A stretch of 7,180 nt of DNA from Holophagaceae bacterium. Its GTDB lineage: Bacteria; Acidobacteriota; Holophagae; Holophagales; Holophagaceae. Positions within the stretch are counted from its first letter, which is position 1. The number at the start of each line of letters is the position of its first letter. Under the pieces are notes generated by a model. That model was not told where the DNA came from. It searched no databases and saw only the letters and a list, made by a program, of their open reading frames with translations. The stretch covers positions 1-7,180 of the forward strand of contig JANXYT010000042.1 in NCBI GenBank assembly GCA_025355915.1, given 5' to 3'. The position numbers and the translations under genes are program-made. Shown here in pieces: positions 1 to 6,678 of the stretch.

Positions 1-100
1 CGATCTCCATGGACACGCCGTCCAGGGCCCGCACTTCCATGTCGCCCATCTGGTAGATCTTCGTGATGTCAGTGAGCCTGATCAGGGGAGCTGCGGTCAT
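1..100 (-). CDS. ABC transporter ATP-binding protein, MacB/LolD-like (N-terminal fragment)
   Basis: Only the first 33 codons are in the window; the gene continues past position 1. The visible protein starts MTAAPLIRLTDITKIYQMGD and goes on EVRALDGVSMEI. This is the usual opening of the MacB/LolD/YknY group of ABC ATPases: a first beta strand with an L-x-D-I-T-K-x-Y pattern, then G-D-x-E-V-x-A-L-x-G-V-S. Members of this group energise lipoprotein release, efflux or other envelope processes with a separate permease. Walker A, the signature motif and Walker B lie outside, so the subfamily cannot be fixed. The ATG at 100-98 has a GAGG ribosome site at 109-106, spaced 5 nt. It follows the thiolase on the same strand after an 85-bp gap (101-185). 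That gap holds only a weak 5-bp hairpin and no convincing terminator, so co-transcription is possible. Confidence 0.8.
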   Translation of the reverse strand, partial: MTAAPLIRLTDITKIYQMGDMEVRALDGVSMEI

Positions 101-185
101 GGAAACCTCGGGATGACCCTGTGGGGGCCCGTTTCATCTTCGCAGATGTGGCTGCGCCGGTTTAGGGGCTGGTCCGGATTCCCGC

Positions 186-1331
186 CTAAAATGCAGAATC
201 CACTTCGATGAGCACGGCCAGTCCCAGTCCTCCGCCGATGCCGAGGGTGGCCACGCCCAGCCCGCCGGCCCGCTGCCTCAGCTGGTGCACCAGCGTACAG
301 ACGATGCGCGCGCCGGTGGCGCCGATGGGATGGCCCAGGGCCACGCCCCCCCCGGCCACGTTCAGACGCTCCGGCGGGATCAACAGCTGCCGCTGGCAAA
401 CGAGCAGCTGCGCAGAGAACGCCTCGTTCAATTCCCACAAGTCGATGTCCGCCACGGTCATCCCATGGGCGGAGAGGAGGCGCTGCACCGCCGGGACCGG
501 CGCCTCGCCCATGTCGAGAGGATCCACTCCCACCTCGCTCCAGCCCAGGATCCGGGCCAGGGGTTCTGCCTCGCCCGACTGGTCCCGCCGGGCCAGGAGC
601 AGGGCGGCGGCGCCATCGGAGAGGGCCGAGGCGTTCCCCGCCGTAACCTGACCCTGGGGATCGAAGACCGGAGGAAGCCGCGCCAGAGCCTCCGCCGTGA
701 CTTCGGGCCGGATGGCTTCGTCGTGGTCGAGCTTGGGGTGGAGCAGGTATTCCGAGCGAAAGTCCGCCGCCGCCGCGCGGTGGTGGCTCTCGGCGGCCCA
801 GGCGTCGGCCTCGAGCCGGGTGACGCCGCGATTCACCGCCAGCCGCTCGATGGTCTCCCCCATCAGCAGGCCCGTCACGGGACAGCGGAGACCATCCTGG
901 TCCATGACGTCAGGAAGTTGGCGGTGGCCCATGCGGAAGCCCCAGCGCAGTCCTGGCACCAGGTGGGGGGTATCGGACATGGCTTCACTGCCGCCGACAA
1001 GAATCGGCGTACTGCCGCCCGTTAGCCGCTGGGCGGCGAGGATGAGCGCCTGGAGGCTGGAACCGCAGGCCATGTTGAGAGTGAAGGCCGGCGTGTCGCA
1101 GGGCAGGCCAGCCTTCAGGGCCAGGGTGCGGGCCGGATTCATGCCCTGGGTGTGGCTCCGCGCCATGCCCCAGAGCAGGCTGCCAGGCCGGGGCAGGGTG
1201 GGGTCCCCGGCGAGTTCCTCCACGGCCGTGAGACCGAGACTGACAGCGCCCAGTCCCGCCAGGCTCCCGCCGTAGCGCCCCTGGGGCAGCCTGCGCGCCG
1301 CGAGGATGACCACATCCTGGGGACGCTTCAT
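186..1331 (-). CDS. Thiolase (acetyl-CoA acyltransferase family) lacking the second catalytic cysteine
   Basis: A 381-residue protein, close to the usual 390 or so of thiolases, which make or cleave 3-ketoacyl-CoA (beta-oxidation or acetoacetyl-CoA synthesis). Family landmarks are in order: an N-terminal GRYGGSLAGL stretch (18-27), MNPARTLALKAG (64-75), the nucleophile Cys89 in NMACGSSL, GGSEAMS, LLMGETIERLA, VTAGNASALSDGAAA, Asn302 in NEAF and His334 in GHPIGATG. The C-terminal motif normally reads C-I-G-G-G-x-G, where the Cys is the general base. Here it is G-I-G-G-G-L-G, with Gly364 encoded by GGC at 242-240. The nucleophile loop has CGSS rather than the common CGSG. The protein may thus be catalytically altered, use another base, or carry a point change. 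The ATG overlaps the SanA-like stop (ATGA, 1331-1328) and has no clear ribosome site, which suggests translational coupling. The substrate cannot be told from sequence. Confidence 0.9.
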   Translation of the reverse strand: MKRPQDVVILAARRLPQGRYGGSLAGLGAVSLGLTAVEELAGDPTLPRPGSLLWGMARSHTQGMNPARTLALKAGLPCDTPAFTLNMACGSSLQALILAAQRLTGGSTPILVGGSEAMSDTPHLVPGLRWGFRMGHRQLPDVMDQDGLRCPVTGLLMGETIERLAVNRGVTRLEADAWAAESHHRAAAADFRSEYLLHPKLDHDEAIRPEVTAEALARLPPVFDPQGQVTAGNASALSDGAAALLLARRDQSGEAEPLARILGWSEVGVDPLDMGEAPVPAVQRLLSAHGMTVADIDLWELNEAFSAQLLVCQRQLLIPPERLNVAGGGVALGHPIGATGARIVCTLVHQLRQRAGGLGVATLGIGGGLGLAVLIEVDSAF

Positions 1332-2011
1332 CGGGCGGGATCCCAGTCGTCCGGTGTCGGTTCCCGCGGACCAAGGCGGGTGTCCGGAGGAAACCAGGCA
1401 TCCCAGAGGGCCAGGTGCCGGGCGATGTACTCGCGGCTCCAGATGCGGACCCGCGAGGCCCAGGGACGGGCGTCCGTCCGGGCGGGAACACCCCAGGCCA
1501 TGAGGCCCATGCGGTCCGCCAGGTAGAGGGCCCGGGCCATGTGAAAATCCGAGGTCACGATCACGACCTGGCGCTGACCGAACACGGCCTGGGCTCGCCG
1601 GAGGCTGTCCCAGGTGCGGAGTCCGGCATAGTCACTGACGAAGTGATTGACTGGCACGCCCTGCTTGACCAGCCACCGCCGCATGGCCTGGGGCTCGTTG
1701 TAAGTAGGATGCCGGTTGTCTCCGGAGACCAGGAACCATCGCACTTTACCGCTTCGATATAAATCCAGGGCCGTCCGGAGCCGCCCTTCCAGAATCGAGG
1801 TGGGTTCACCGTCCCCATATACTCCCGCCCCCAGCACCAGGACCGCGCCACCGACCACCGGGAGGCGGTCGGCAGGGAAGATCTGGAGGTGGTGCATGGC
1901 GGGGAACCTTCCCAGGGTCCAGAGCAAGTCTCCGAGGAGGGCGAGCGTTGGAACCAGGATCAGGGGCCACCGGTGTTGCCAGCAGCGATGAAGGAAGGCG
2001 GAGATCGGCAT
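1328..2011 (-). CDS. SanA/YdcF-family (DUF218) membrane-anchored protein
   Basis: A 227-residue protein with one N-terminal hydrophobic segment (about residues 15-34) and a following soluble DUF218 domain, the arrangement of E. coli SanA, a protein linked to envelope barrier function and vancomycin exclusion. Visible family motifs are VLGAGVY (59-65), LEGRLRTALDLYRSGKV (74-90), the SGDN turn (96-99), YNEP (104-107), DYAGLRTWDS (127-136) and TSDFHMARA (153-161). The SGDN, YNEP and DYAGxRTxDS motifs match SanA more closely than generic YdcF. The biochemical activity of the family is not settled. The ATG at 2011 is the only reasonable start, because an in-frame TAA lies three codons upstream; the ribosome site is weak. 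A possible -10 (TATGCT, reading leftward near 2017-2022) has no matching -35 box. The gene overlaps the thiolase by 4 nt and is divergent from the lipoprotein gene. Confidence 0.88.
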   Translation of the reverse strand: MPISAFLHRCWQHRWPLILVPTLALLGDLLWTLGRFPAMHHLQIFPADRLPVVGGAVLVLGAGVYGDGEPTSILEGRLRTALDLYRSGKVRWFLVSGDNRHPTYNEPQAMRRWLVKQGVPVNHFVSDYAGLRTWDSLRRAQAVFGQRQVVIVTSDFHMARALYLADRMGLMAWGVPARTDARPWASRVRIWSREYIARHLALWDAWFPPDTRLGPREPTPDDWDPAR

Positions 2012-2077
2012 CGTGAGTTAGCATAGACCTTTCGTCCGCCCAGCCCCATGGACCTCTGCCTGATACGAGACCTCTTG

Positions 2078-5000
2078 ATGAACCTGAGCCTTGCTTCCGT
2101 CGCCGCTTCCTTCCGAAGCACCCGCCCTGGCCACCTGCGGATCCTGGTTCCCCTCGCCCTGATCCTGGCGGCCGGTGGCGTTGGGTGTTTCCGCGCCACG
2201 GGTGTGGCCAGGCCCAACGTGGCAGTGGAGGAAATTCCCGCCTCCGGGGGCGACCGGATCGGCGGCCTGAAGGCGACCTCAGGTCCCGGTGACTTCTACC
2301 TGGGCAATGATTCTGTCCAGTTGGCTGTCGATGGGGCCGCCTTTGGTGATCGCGATGGCCAGTTCGGCGCGCCCTCGGGCGGGGCCGTGCTGGATGTGGG
2401 TTCCATCTCCCTGGACCAGAGCTTCCATCGGGTTTCGACGCCCACCGACCTGCTGGAGCGGCTTGGTCCGGTGGCGAACCAGGACCCTGACCTGCCGCTG
2501 GTGTTCGACCGTTACATCCCGGGCACCGCAGCCAATTCCGTTCATCTGGACATGCAAGGCTACCTTCTGGACCCCAAGGGGAAGCTGGGCGCGGCCACCG
2601 ACACCCAAGGCCGGGTGGCCGGCGTGACGGTGCTCCACCGGATCACCCTCAACAAGGCGGAGACGTTCTTCACCCTGGAAACGACCCTGACCAATGAGAG
2701 TGGTGCGACCCTGCCGGTGCGCAGCGTGGGTGACTTCCTCTCGCAGCATGGGGGCGGCTTCCGCTTCGTGGTGCCCGCCGTGTCCACCTTCTCCGGAACC
2801 GTCCTCAACACCTGGGGCGTGGAGATTCCCGGTTCCGACTTCACCGCGCCCCTGACCAGCAGCGTGGTGGCGCCCATGGTGGCCCTCATGGGCGCGGAAT
2901 CCGCGGGCAACACAGTGGATTCCCACGCCTCGCTGGGCATCCTTCCGCTCGATGTTGATTCTGTGCTGGTGGCATCGGACCCTCAGCACGCCCTGACCGA
3001 AAGCCGCCCGCGCTTCCCCGGCCGGCTGGTGGTGGGAAGCCCGGCGGTGGCCAGCCTCCCCAGCGGGCAGTCGATCAGTTATCGCCGCCGTCTCTACATT
3101 CTGGGCGGACCCAGCTACAGCTCGGTCCTTCCGGCCCAGGCCACGTCGCTTTTCAGCGAGATGGCCCAGGCCCGGGCCGGTTTCCGCGGCGAGGATGTGG
3201 GGTTTTTGGCTTACAACTCCTTTGGTACGGCAGCCCGCGGTGGCCCGCTTCAGGCCGAGTTCAAGTTCGAGCGGTACACCTACACGGGTACGGAGCCCTT
3301 CGACCTTGGTGTCCCGACCAACCCTGCCAACCAGCCCGAGAACTGGCGACTGGAGCGAGTGGAGTGGCGTGAGCCCACCGATATCGCCTCGGCCAACAGC
3401 GCCATCGGCCTGCTGCTTCCGGTGGTTCCGAATCCCGTGACGGGGCAGTCCCAGCGCTACCGTCTCACCGCCCGGAATAGCATCCAGGTGAGCGCCCCGC
3501 TCTACCTTGGGACCAATGTGTTCGACGCCACCCGTCCCATCCTGGCCACTCCCATCACGCCTTCAAAGACCCAGATTTGGCAGGTGGCTGAAGCGCTGAG
3601 CCCGGAACGGGCCGATGTCATTGATGCCATGGGCAACGTGATCAAACAGAAGCAGACGGTGCACGGATTTTCGGCCCGCCAGTCCGGAACCCTGGAACTC
3701 GGCGGTCTGAACCCGCTGCGCCTCACCTTCCAGGGGGTCGGCATTCCCGACCCGAATATGCAACGCACGCGGCAGATCTCAAGCGTCTTCAGCGAGGTCT
3801 TCAAGACCAAGGTCGGCGTGGGGGTCAATTATGGCGCCTATCACTACACGGCGGCCAACCAGATCTTCGGCACCGCGTTTGGCGCCACGGCTTCCACCGC
3901 CGTGATGTACTTCGCTCCCGGGGATTATCTGGCCTACGCCACCCGTGGGCCCATGTCCTACCTGGACTCTCTGCCCGTGAAGGCCTTTGATGGCCAGACG
4001 AACAATTCGCACGAATTCGTGGTCGTTCCGCCGGCCTTGCCCACGGGCTGGACCAGCTTCGATGTGCCGGCTCCCACCCAGGCGACCACCGGTGGCTTCA
4101 ATCCCGGCGAACTGCTGAGTTCGGCCGTGGCCGAGGGGATCCAGGTGGTGGCCCGCACCGAGGAGGACGTGCTCACGGATCCCACGGCGCTGAGAGCTGA
4201 ATTCAGGGGAGAGATCGATATCCCTGCGGTCACGGATGCCCAGCGCGCCCCACTGGGTGCGGATCCCTTCGTGGTCGGCGCCCGGAGCGCGACCCTCGGG
4301 GATGGCTTTGCCACAGCCCTGTTCACGCCTGCTCCCACCACTGACCGCAATGGTGGAGCGCGGCCCTCGAAGGGCTGGAACCTCGCGGATTTCATCACCC
4401 AGACCGATGGTGGATATACGGTTGTCCACCAGCCCCACGGCCCCAGGGGGTTGTTCACGGTTCACGGCTTCGACCGGATCGTGCCCCTCGGCACGGGGGT
4501 CAACGCCTGGTGGACCCAGACGGGCCCCGCCTCCCTGGGCAAGCGACTGGGCGATTTCGATGCCCTGGAATTGCTCCGGGCTGAAGGCTGCGACCCGGCC
4601 GATCCCACCGCCTGGTATGCCGCATTCACGACACTCAGGGACGACTGGTTCGCCATCCTGAACCAGCAGGCACCGACCGCTTTCACCAAGGGCCTAGGCC
4701 TGTCCGCCGCGCGCTACAGCCTGGATACCCCGGTGGGTCTCGCCAGGACCTACCTGAACGTCGGGACCACCCTCGCTCAAGATGCACTCAGCCCAGTCCT
4801 CACCGCGCTTCGGAGCGGTGCCGCAGTGGCATCCACGGGTCCCCTGCTGGATGTTTCAGTCGGTGGTGTCGGCCCTGGCGGGGTGGTCACTGGCTCCAAT
4901 GCCACCGTCACCCTCAGCATTTCCCTCTACGCCCCAGACTGGGTGCCCGTGGAAGAGGTGCGCGTGGTGGTGAATGGTGCCGCGCCGATCCTGGTGCCGA

Positions 5001-5242
5001 TGACCAGCTTCACGGCCCCGACCACGGATTTCCGCCTTCGGACGACCACCGTGAGCATTCCCATGCCCGCCGGCAAGGATGCCTGGCTGGTGGTCGAGGC
5101 CGGTGTCCCACGGACCCAGGTCGGAGCCTACCGGGCGGGAACCCCCTGGAACAAGATCATGAAGGGCATCTATCCCCTCGCCGTGACCAACCCGATTTTT
5201 GTGGATGTGAACGGCGGCGGGTACACTCCTCCGGGACTCTAG
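2078..5242 (+). CDS. Large lipoprotein with a CehA/McbA-like PHP fold whose metal ligands are lost (putative pseudoenzyme)
   Basis: About 1054 residues. The ATG at 2078 has a GAG 8 nt upstream; an in-frame ATG at 2048 has no ribosome site and would add 10 residues. The N-terminus has arginines (13, 16, 21), a hydrophobic stretch (22-36) and a lipobox-like GVGC with Cys37, followed by Phe, which suggests an outer-membrane lipoprotein. An all-beta-looking N-terminal region has PGDFYLGNDSVQ, a phrase typical of large PHP-type metallohydrolases. Residues about 655-890 align by eye with the CehA/McbA PHP domain: GW..FDVPAPT (662-667), AVAEGIQVVARTEED (ending 697), VVHQPHG (784-786 = HQP), DFDALELL, DDWFAILN (855-858) and GLSAAR (874-879). 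A further landmark is STGP (919-922), and the tail has VNG and TNPIFVD (1037-1043). The histidines and aspartates expected to bind metal are replaced at each motif. Function is unknown; a structural or ligand-binding role is inferred. dnaB follows after 18 bp. Confidence 0.75.
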   Translation: MNLSLASVAASFRSTRPGHLRILVPLALILAAGGVGCFRATGVARPNVAVEEIPASGGDRIGGLKATSGPGDFYLGNDSVQLAVDGAAFGDRDGQFGAPSGGAVLDVGSISLDQSFHRVSTPTDLLERLGPVANQDPDLPLVFDRYIPGTAANSVHLDMQGYLLDPKGKLGAATDTQGRVAGVTVLHRITLNKAETFFTLETTLTNESGATLPVRSVGDFLSQHGGGFRFVVPAVSTFSGTVLNTWGVEIPGSDFTAPLTSSVVAPMVALMGAESAGNTVDSHASLGILPLDVDSVLVASDPQHALTESRPRFPGRLVVGSPAVASLPSGQSISYRRRLYILGGPSYSSVLPAQATSLFSEMAQARAGFRGEDVGFLAYNSFGTAARGGPLQAEFKFERYTYTGTEPFDLGVPTNPANQPENWRLERVEWREPTDIASANSAIGLLLPVVPNPVTGQSQRYRLTARNSIQVSAPLYLGTNVFDATRPILATPITPSKTQIWQVAEALSPERADVIDAMGNVIKQKQTVHGFSARQSGTLELGGLNPLRLTFQGVGIPDPNMQRTRQISSVFSEVFKTKVGVGVNYGAYHYTAANQIFGTAFGATASTAVMYFAPGDYLAYATRGPMSYLDSLPVKAFDGQTNNSHEFVVVPPALPTGWTSFDVPAPTQATTGGFNPGELLSSAVAEGIQVVARTEEDVLTDPTALRAEFRGEIDIPAVTDAQRAPLGADPFVVGARSATLGDGFATALFTPAPTTDRNGGARPSKGWNLADFITQTDGGYTVVHQPHGPRGLFTVHGFDRIVPLGTGVNAWWTQTGPASLGKRLGDFDALELLRAEGCDPADPTAWYAAFTTLRDDWFAILNQQAPTAFTKGLGLSAARYSLDTPVGLARTYLNVGTTLAQDALSPVLTALRSGAAVASTGPLLDVSVGGVGPGGVVTGSNATVTLSISLYAPDWVPVEEVRVVVNGAAPILVPMTSFTAPTTDFRLRTTTVSIPMPAGKDAWLVVEAGVPRTQVGAYRAGTPWNKIMKGIYPLAVTNPIFVDVNGGGYTPPGL

Positions 5243-5249
5243 CTTCGGT

Positions 5250-5254
5250 AGGAG
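5250..5254 (+). promoter_or_regulatory. Ribosome binding site deciding the dnaB start
   Basis: AGGAG lies just before two adjacent in-frame ATG codons at 5258 and 5261. The spacer is 3 nt to the first ATG and 6 nt to the second, so the second is the more likely start. The site begins 8 nt after the stop codon of the lipoprotein gene, so ribosomes finishing that gene could feed dnaB. Confidence 0.65.
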
Positions 5255-5260
5255 TGGATG

Positions 5261-6634
5261 ATGGCGGACTGGCTTCCGGAACGGCTTCCGGAGGATATCG
5301 ATGCGGAGCGGTCCTTCCTGGCCACCTGCTGTGCACCGGGAGCTGGCTTTGTGGCCAGCGAAGCGGTGTTTACCTTGGTCGAGGAGGACTTCGTCCATCC
5401 TGCCCACCGGGCGGTCTTCCGGGCCCTGAAAACCCTCATCGAAGCCCAGGTCGAGGTCAATTCCCTCACCCTCAAGGACGCCCTGGACCAGGACGACGGC
5501 CTGAACAAGGTGGGCGGCTATCCTGGCTTGGTGGAACTCCTGGCCGGCGAGGATGTGGAGCGTCCCCAGGTGCTGGCGGACGTCATCCGGCGCAAGGCCA
5601 AGCTGCGCCGGCTCGTGCACCTCGGTGCCCAGCTGGTGCGCCAGGCTGCGGAAGAGGACGAGTCGCCGGAAGTGCTGGTGGATCAGACGGCCCAGAGCCT
5701 CTTCCATCTGGCTCAGGGGGACGCCAAGGCCAAGGGGTTGCTGTCCATCCAGGCCGTTGCAGATGACGCCATGGAGCGGTTGTCCGACCGCCTGGAGGGG
5801 CGGCTCTCCCCCGGCATCCGCGTCGGGTTCACCCGCTTCGATGAGCTCACTCAGGGATTCCAGCCGGGCAATCTCATCGTGCTGGCGGCGCGGCCGGGCA
5901 TCGGCAAGACAGCGCTGGCGCTGAACTGGATCCTGCGTGCCGCCCAGGAACGGGATGGCCGACCGGGCCACTGCGGCGCCTTCTTCAGCCTCGAGATGAG
6001 TCACGAGGAAGTCTTCCTGCGCCTGTTGGCCGCCAAGAGCCAGACGAACATGAAGGATCTGCAGTCAGGCAGGGCCAGCGGCCGCATCGATCATGTGATG
6101 AAAACGCGGGACGAACTGGTCCAGATGCCGCTGTTCATCTGCGACCGGGCCTCGATTACCGTGCCCCAGATCCAGAACATGATCGTGAAGCAGGGCAGCC
6201 AGAGCAACCGCCGGGTGGAGTTCGTCATCGTGGACTACCTGCAGCTCCTCAGCAGCCCCGAGGGCAGCCGCGGCATGAAACAGAACGAGGCCGTCCGCAT
6301 CGGCGAGATCAGCCGCGGCCTCAAGCTCATGGCCAAGGACTTCGGCATCCCCGTGGTGGTGCTCTCTCAGTTGAATCGCGAAGTGGAGCACCGCACCGGC
6401 GGCCGCCCCCAGCTCAGTGATCTCCGGGATTCCGGCGCCATCGAACAGGACGCGGACATGGTGGCTTTCATTCACCGGAAGATGATGCCCTCCGCCACGG
6501 AGGAACCGGATCCATCGGCAGAACTGATTGTCGCCAAGCACCGCAACGGCCCCACCGCCGTCATCCAGCTGCACTTCCAGGGCGAGTTCGCCATGTACCG
6601 GGAGATGGTCCGGGAGACATCCTCCTACGCATGA
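5261..6634 (+). CDS. dnaB: Replicative DNA helicase DnaB
   Basis: A 457-residue hexameric ATPase that unwinds DNA ahead of the replication fork and works with primase (E. coli DnaB is 471 residues). The N-terminal DnaB domain (about 5-110) starts LPEDIDAERSFL and contains the family phrases F.HPAHRAVF and VGGYPGLVEL. After a linker, the RecA-like domain (about 175-445) carries Walker A ARPGIGKT (Lys216, Thr217; the common form has SMGKT or GMGKT), SLEMS (243-247), Walker B DYLQLL (325-330), SQLNR (369-373), SDLRDSGAIEQDAD (386-399) and the arginine-finger motif KHRNGPT (from 426). All key residues are present and no intein interrupts the motifs. The ATG at 5258 would add one Met. Codons 4-11 contain a 10-bp direct repeat (5271-5280 and 5283-5292) giving LPERLPE. 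The gene closely follows the lipoprotein gene and ends in a terminator hairpin. Confidence 0.97.
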   Translation: MADWLPERLPEDIDAERSFLATCCAPGAGFVASEAVFTLVEEDFVHPAHRAVFRALKTLIEAQVEVNSLTLKDALDQDDGLNKVGGYPGLVELLAGEDVERPQVLADVIRRKAKLRRLVHLGAQLVRQAAEEDESPEVLVDQTAQSLFHLAQGDAKAKGLLSIQAVADDAMERLSDRLEGRLSPGIRVGFTRFDELTQGFQPGNLIVLAARPGIGKTALALNWILRAAQERDGRPGHCGAFFSLEMSHEEVFLRLLAAKSQTNMKDLQSGRASGRIDHVMKTRDELVQMPLFICDRASITVPQIQNMIVKQGSQSNRRVEFVIVDYLQLLSSPEGSRGMKQNEAVRIGEISRGLKLMAKDFGIPVVVLSQLNREVEHRTGGRPQLSDLRDSGAIEQDADMVAFIHRKMMPSATEEPDPSAELIVAKHRNGPTAVIQLHFQGEFAMYREMVRETSSYA

Positions 6635-6665
6635 AAACGGCGGCCAGGCAGCCGCCGTTTTCATG
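6630..6665. terminator. Bidirectional intrinsic terminator between dnaB and the E2 gene
   Basis: A perfect 15-bp inverted repeat: left arm 6630-6644, right arm 6651-6665, with a 6-nt loop CAGGCA. The core is GGCGGC/GCCGCC flanked by AAAA on the left and TTTT on the right, so each strand reads as a GC stem followed by a U run. It contains the dnaB stop codon (6632-6634) and lies 13 nt past the stop of the convergent E2 gene, so it can end transcription from both sides. Confidence 0.9.
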
Positions 6666-6678
6666 AACGGGCTGGCAA

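Noticed and set aside
131..151. Small hairpin (CATCT/AGATG with a 4-nt loop) between the thiolase and ABC genes
   Set aside because: The stem is only 5 bp and has no U run, so it is too weak to call a terminator or a regulatory element.
285..1025. Long plus-strand open frame of 246 codons opposite the thiolase
   Set aside because: The thiolase on the other strand has clear family motifs along its full length. The opposite frame gives an Arg/Gly/His-rich protein without recognisable domains, as expected of open antisense frames in GC-rich genes.
1754..1766. AT-rich GATATAAAT resembling a -10 box
   Set aside because: It is inside the SanA-like coding region, has no matching -35 and no gene start placed to use it; likely chance.
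2279..2989. Minus-strand open frame of 236 codons within the lipoprotein gene
   Set aside because: Low-complexity His/Arg/Gly-rich product, no ribosome site recognised, fully inside a better-supported gene.
4856..6004. Minus-strand open frame of 382 codons opposite the lipoprotein end and dnaB
   Set aside because: It lies antisense to the well-supported dnaB and to the lipoprotein C-terminus, crosses their junction, and shows no known motif; a GC-rich shadow frame.
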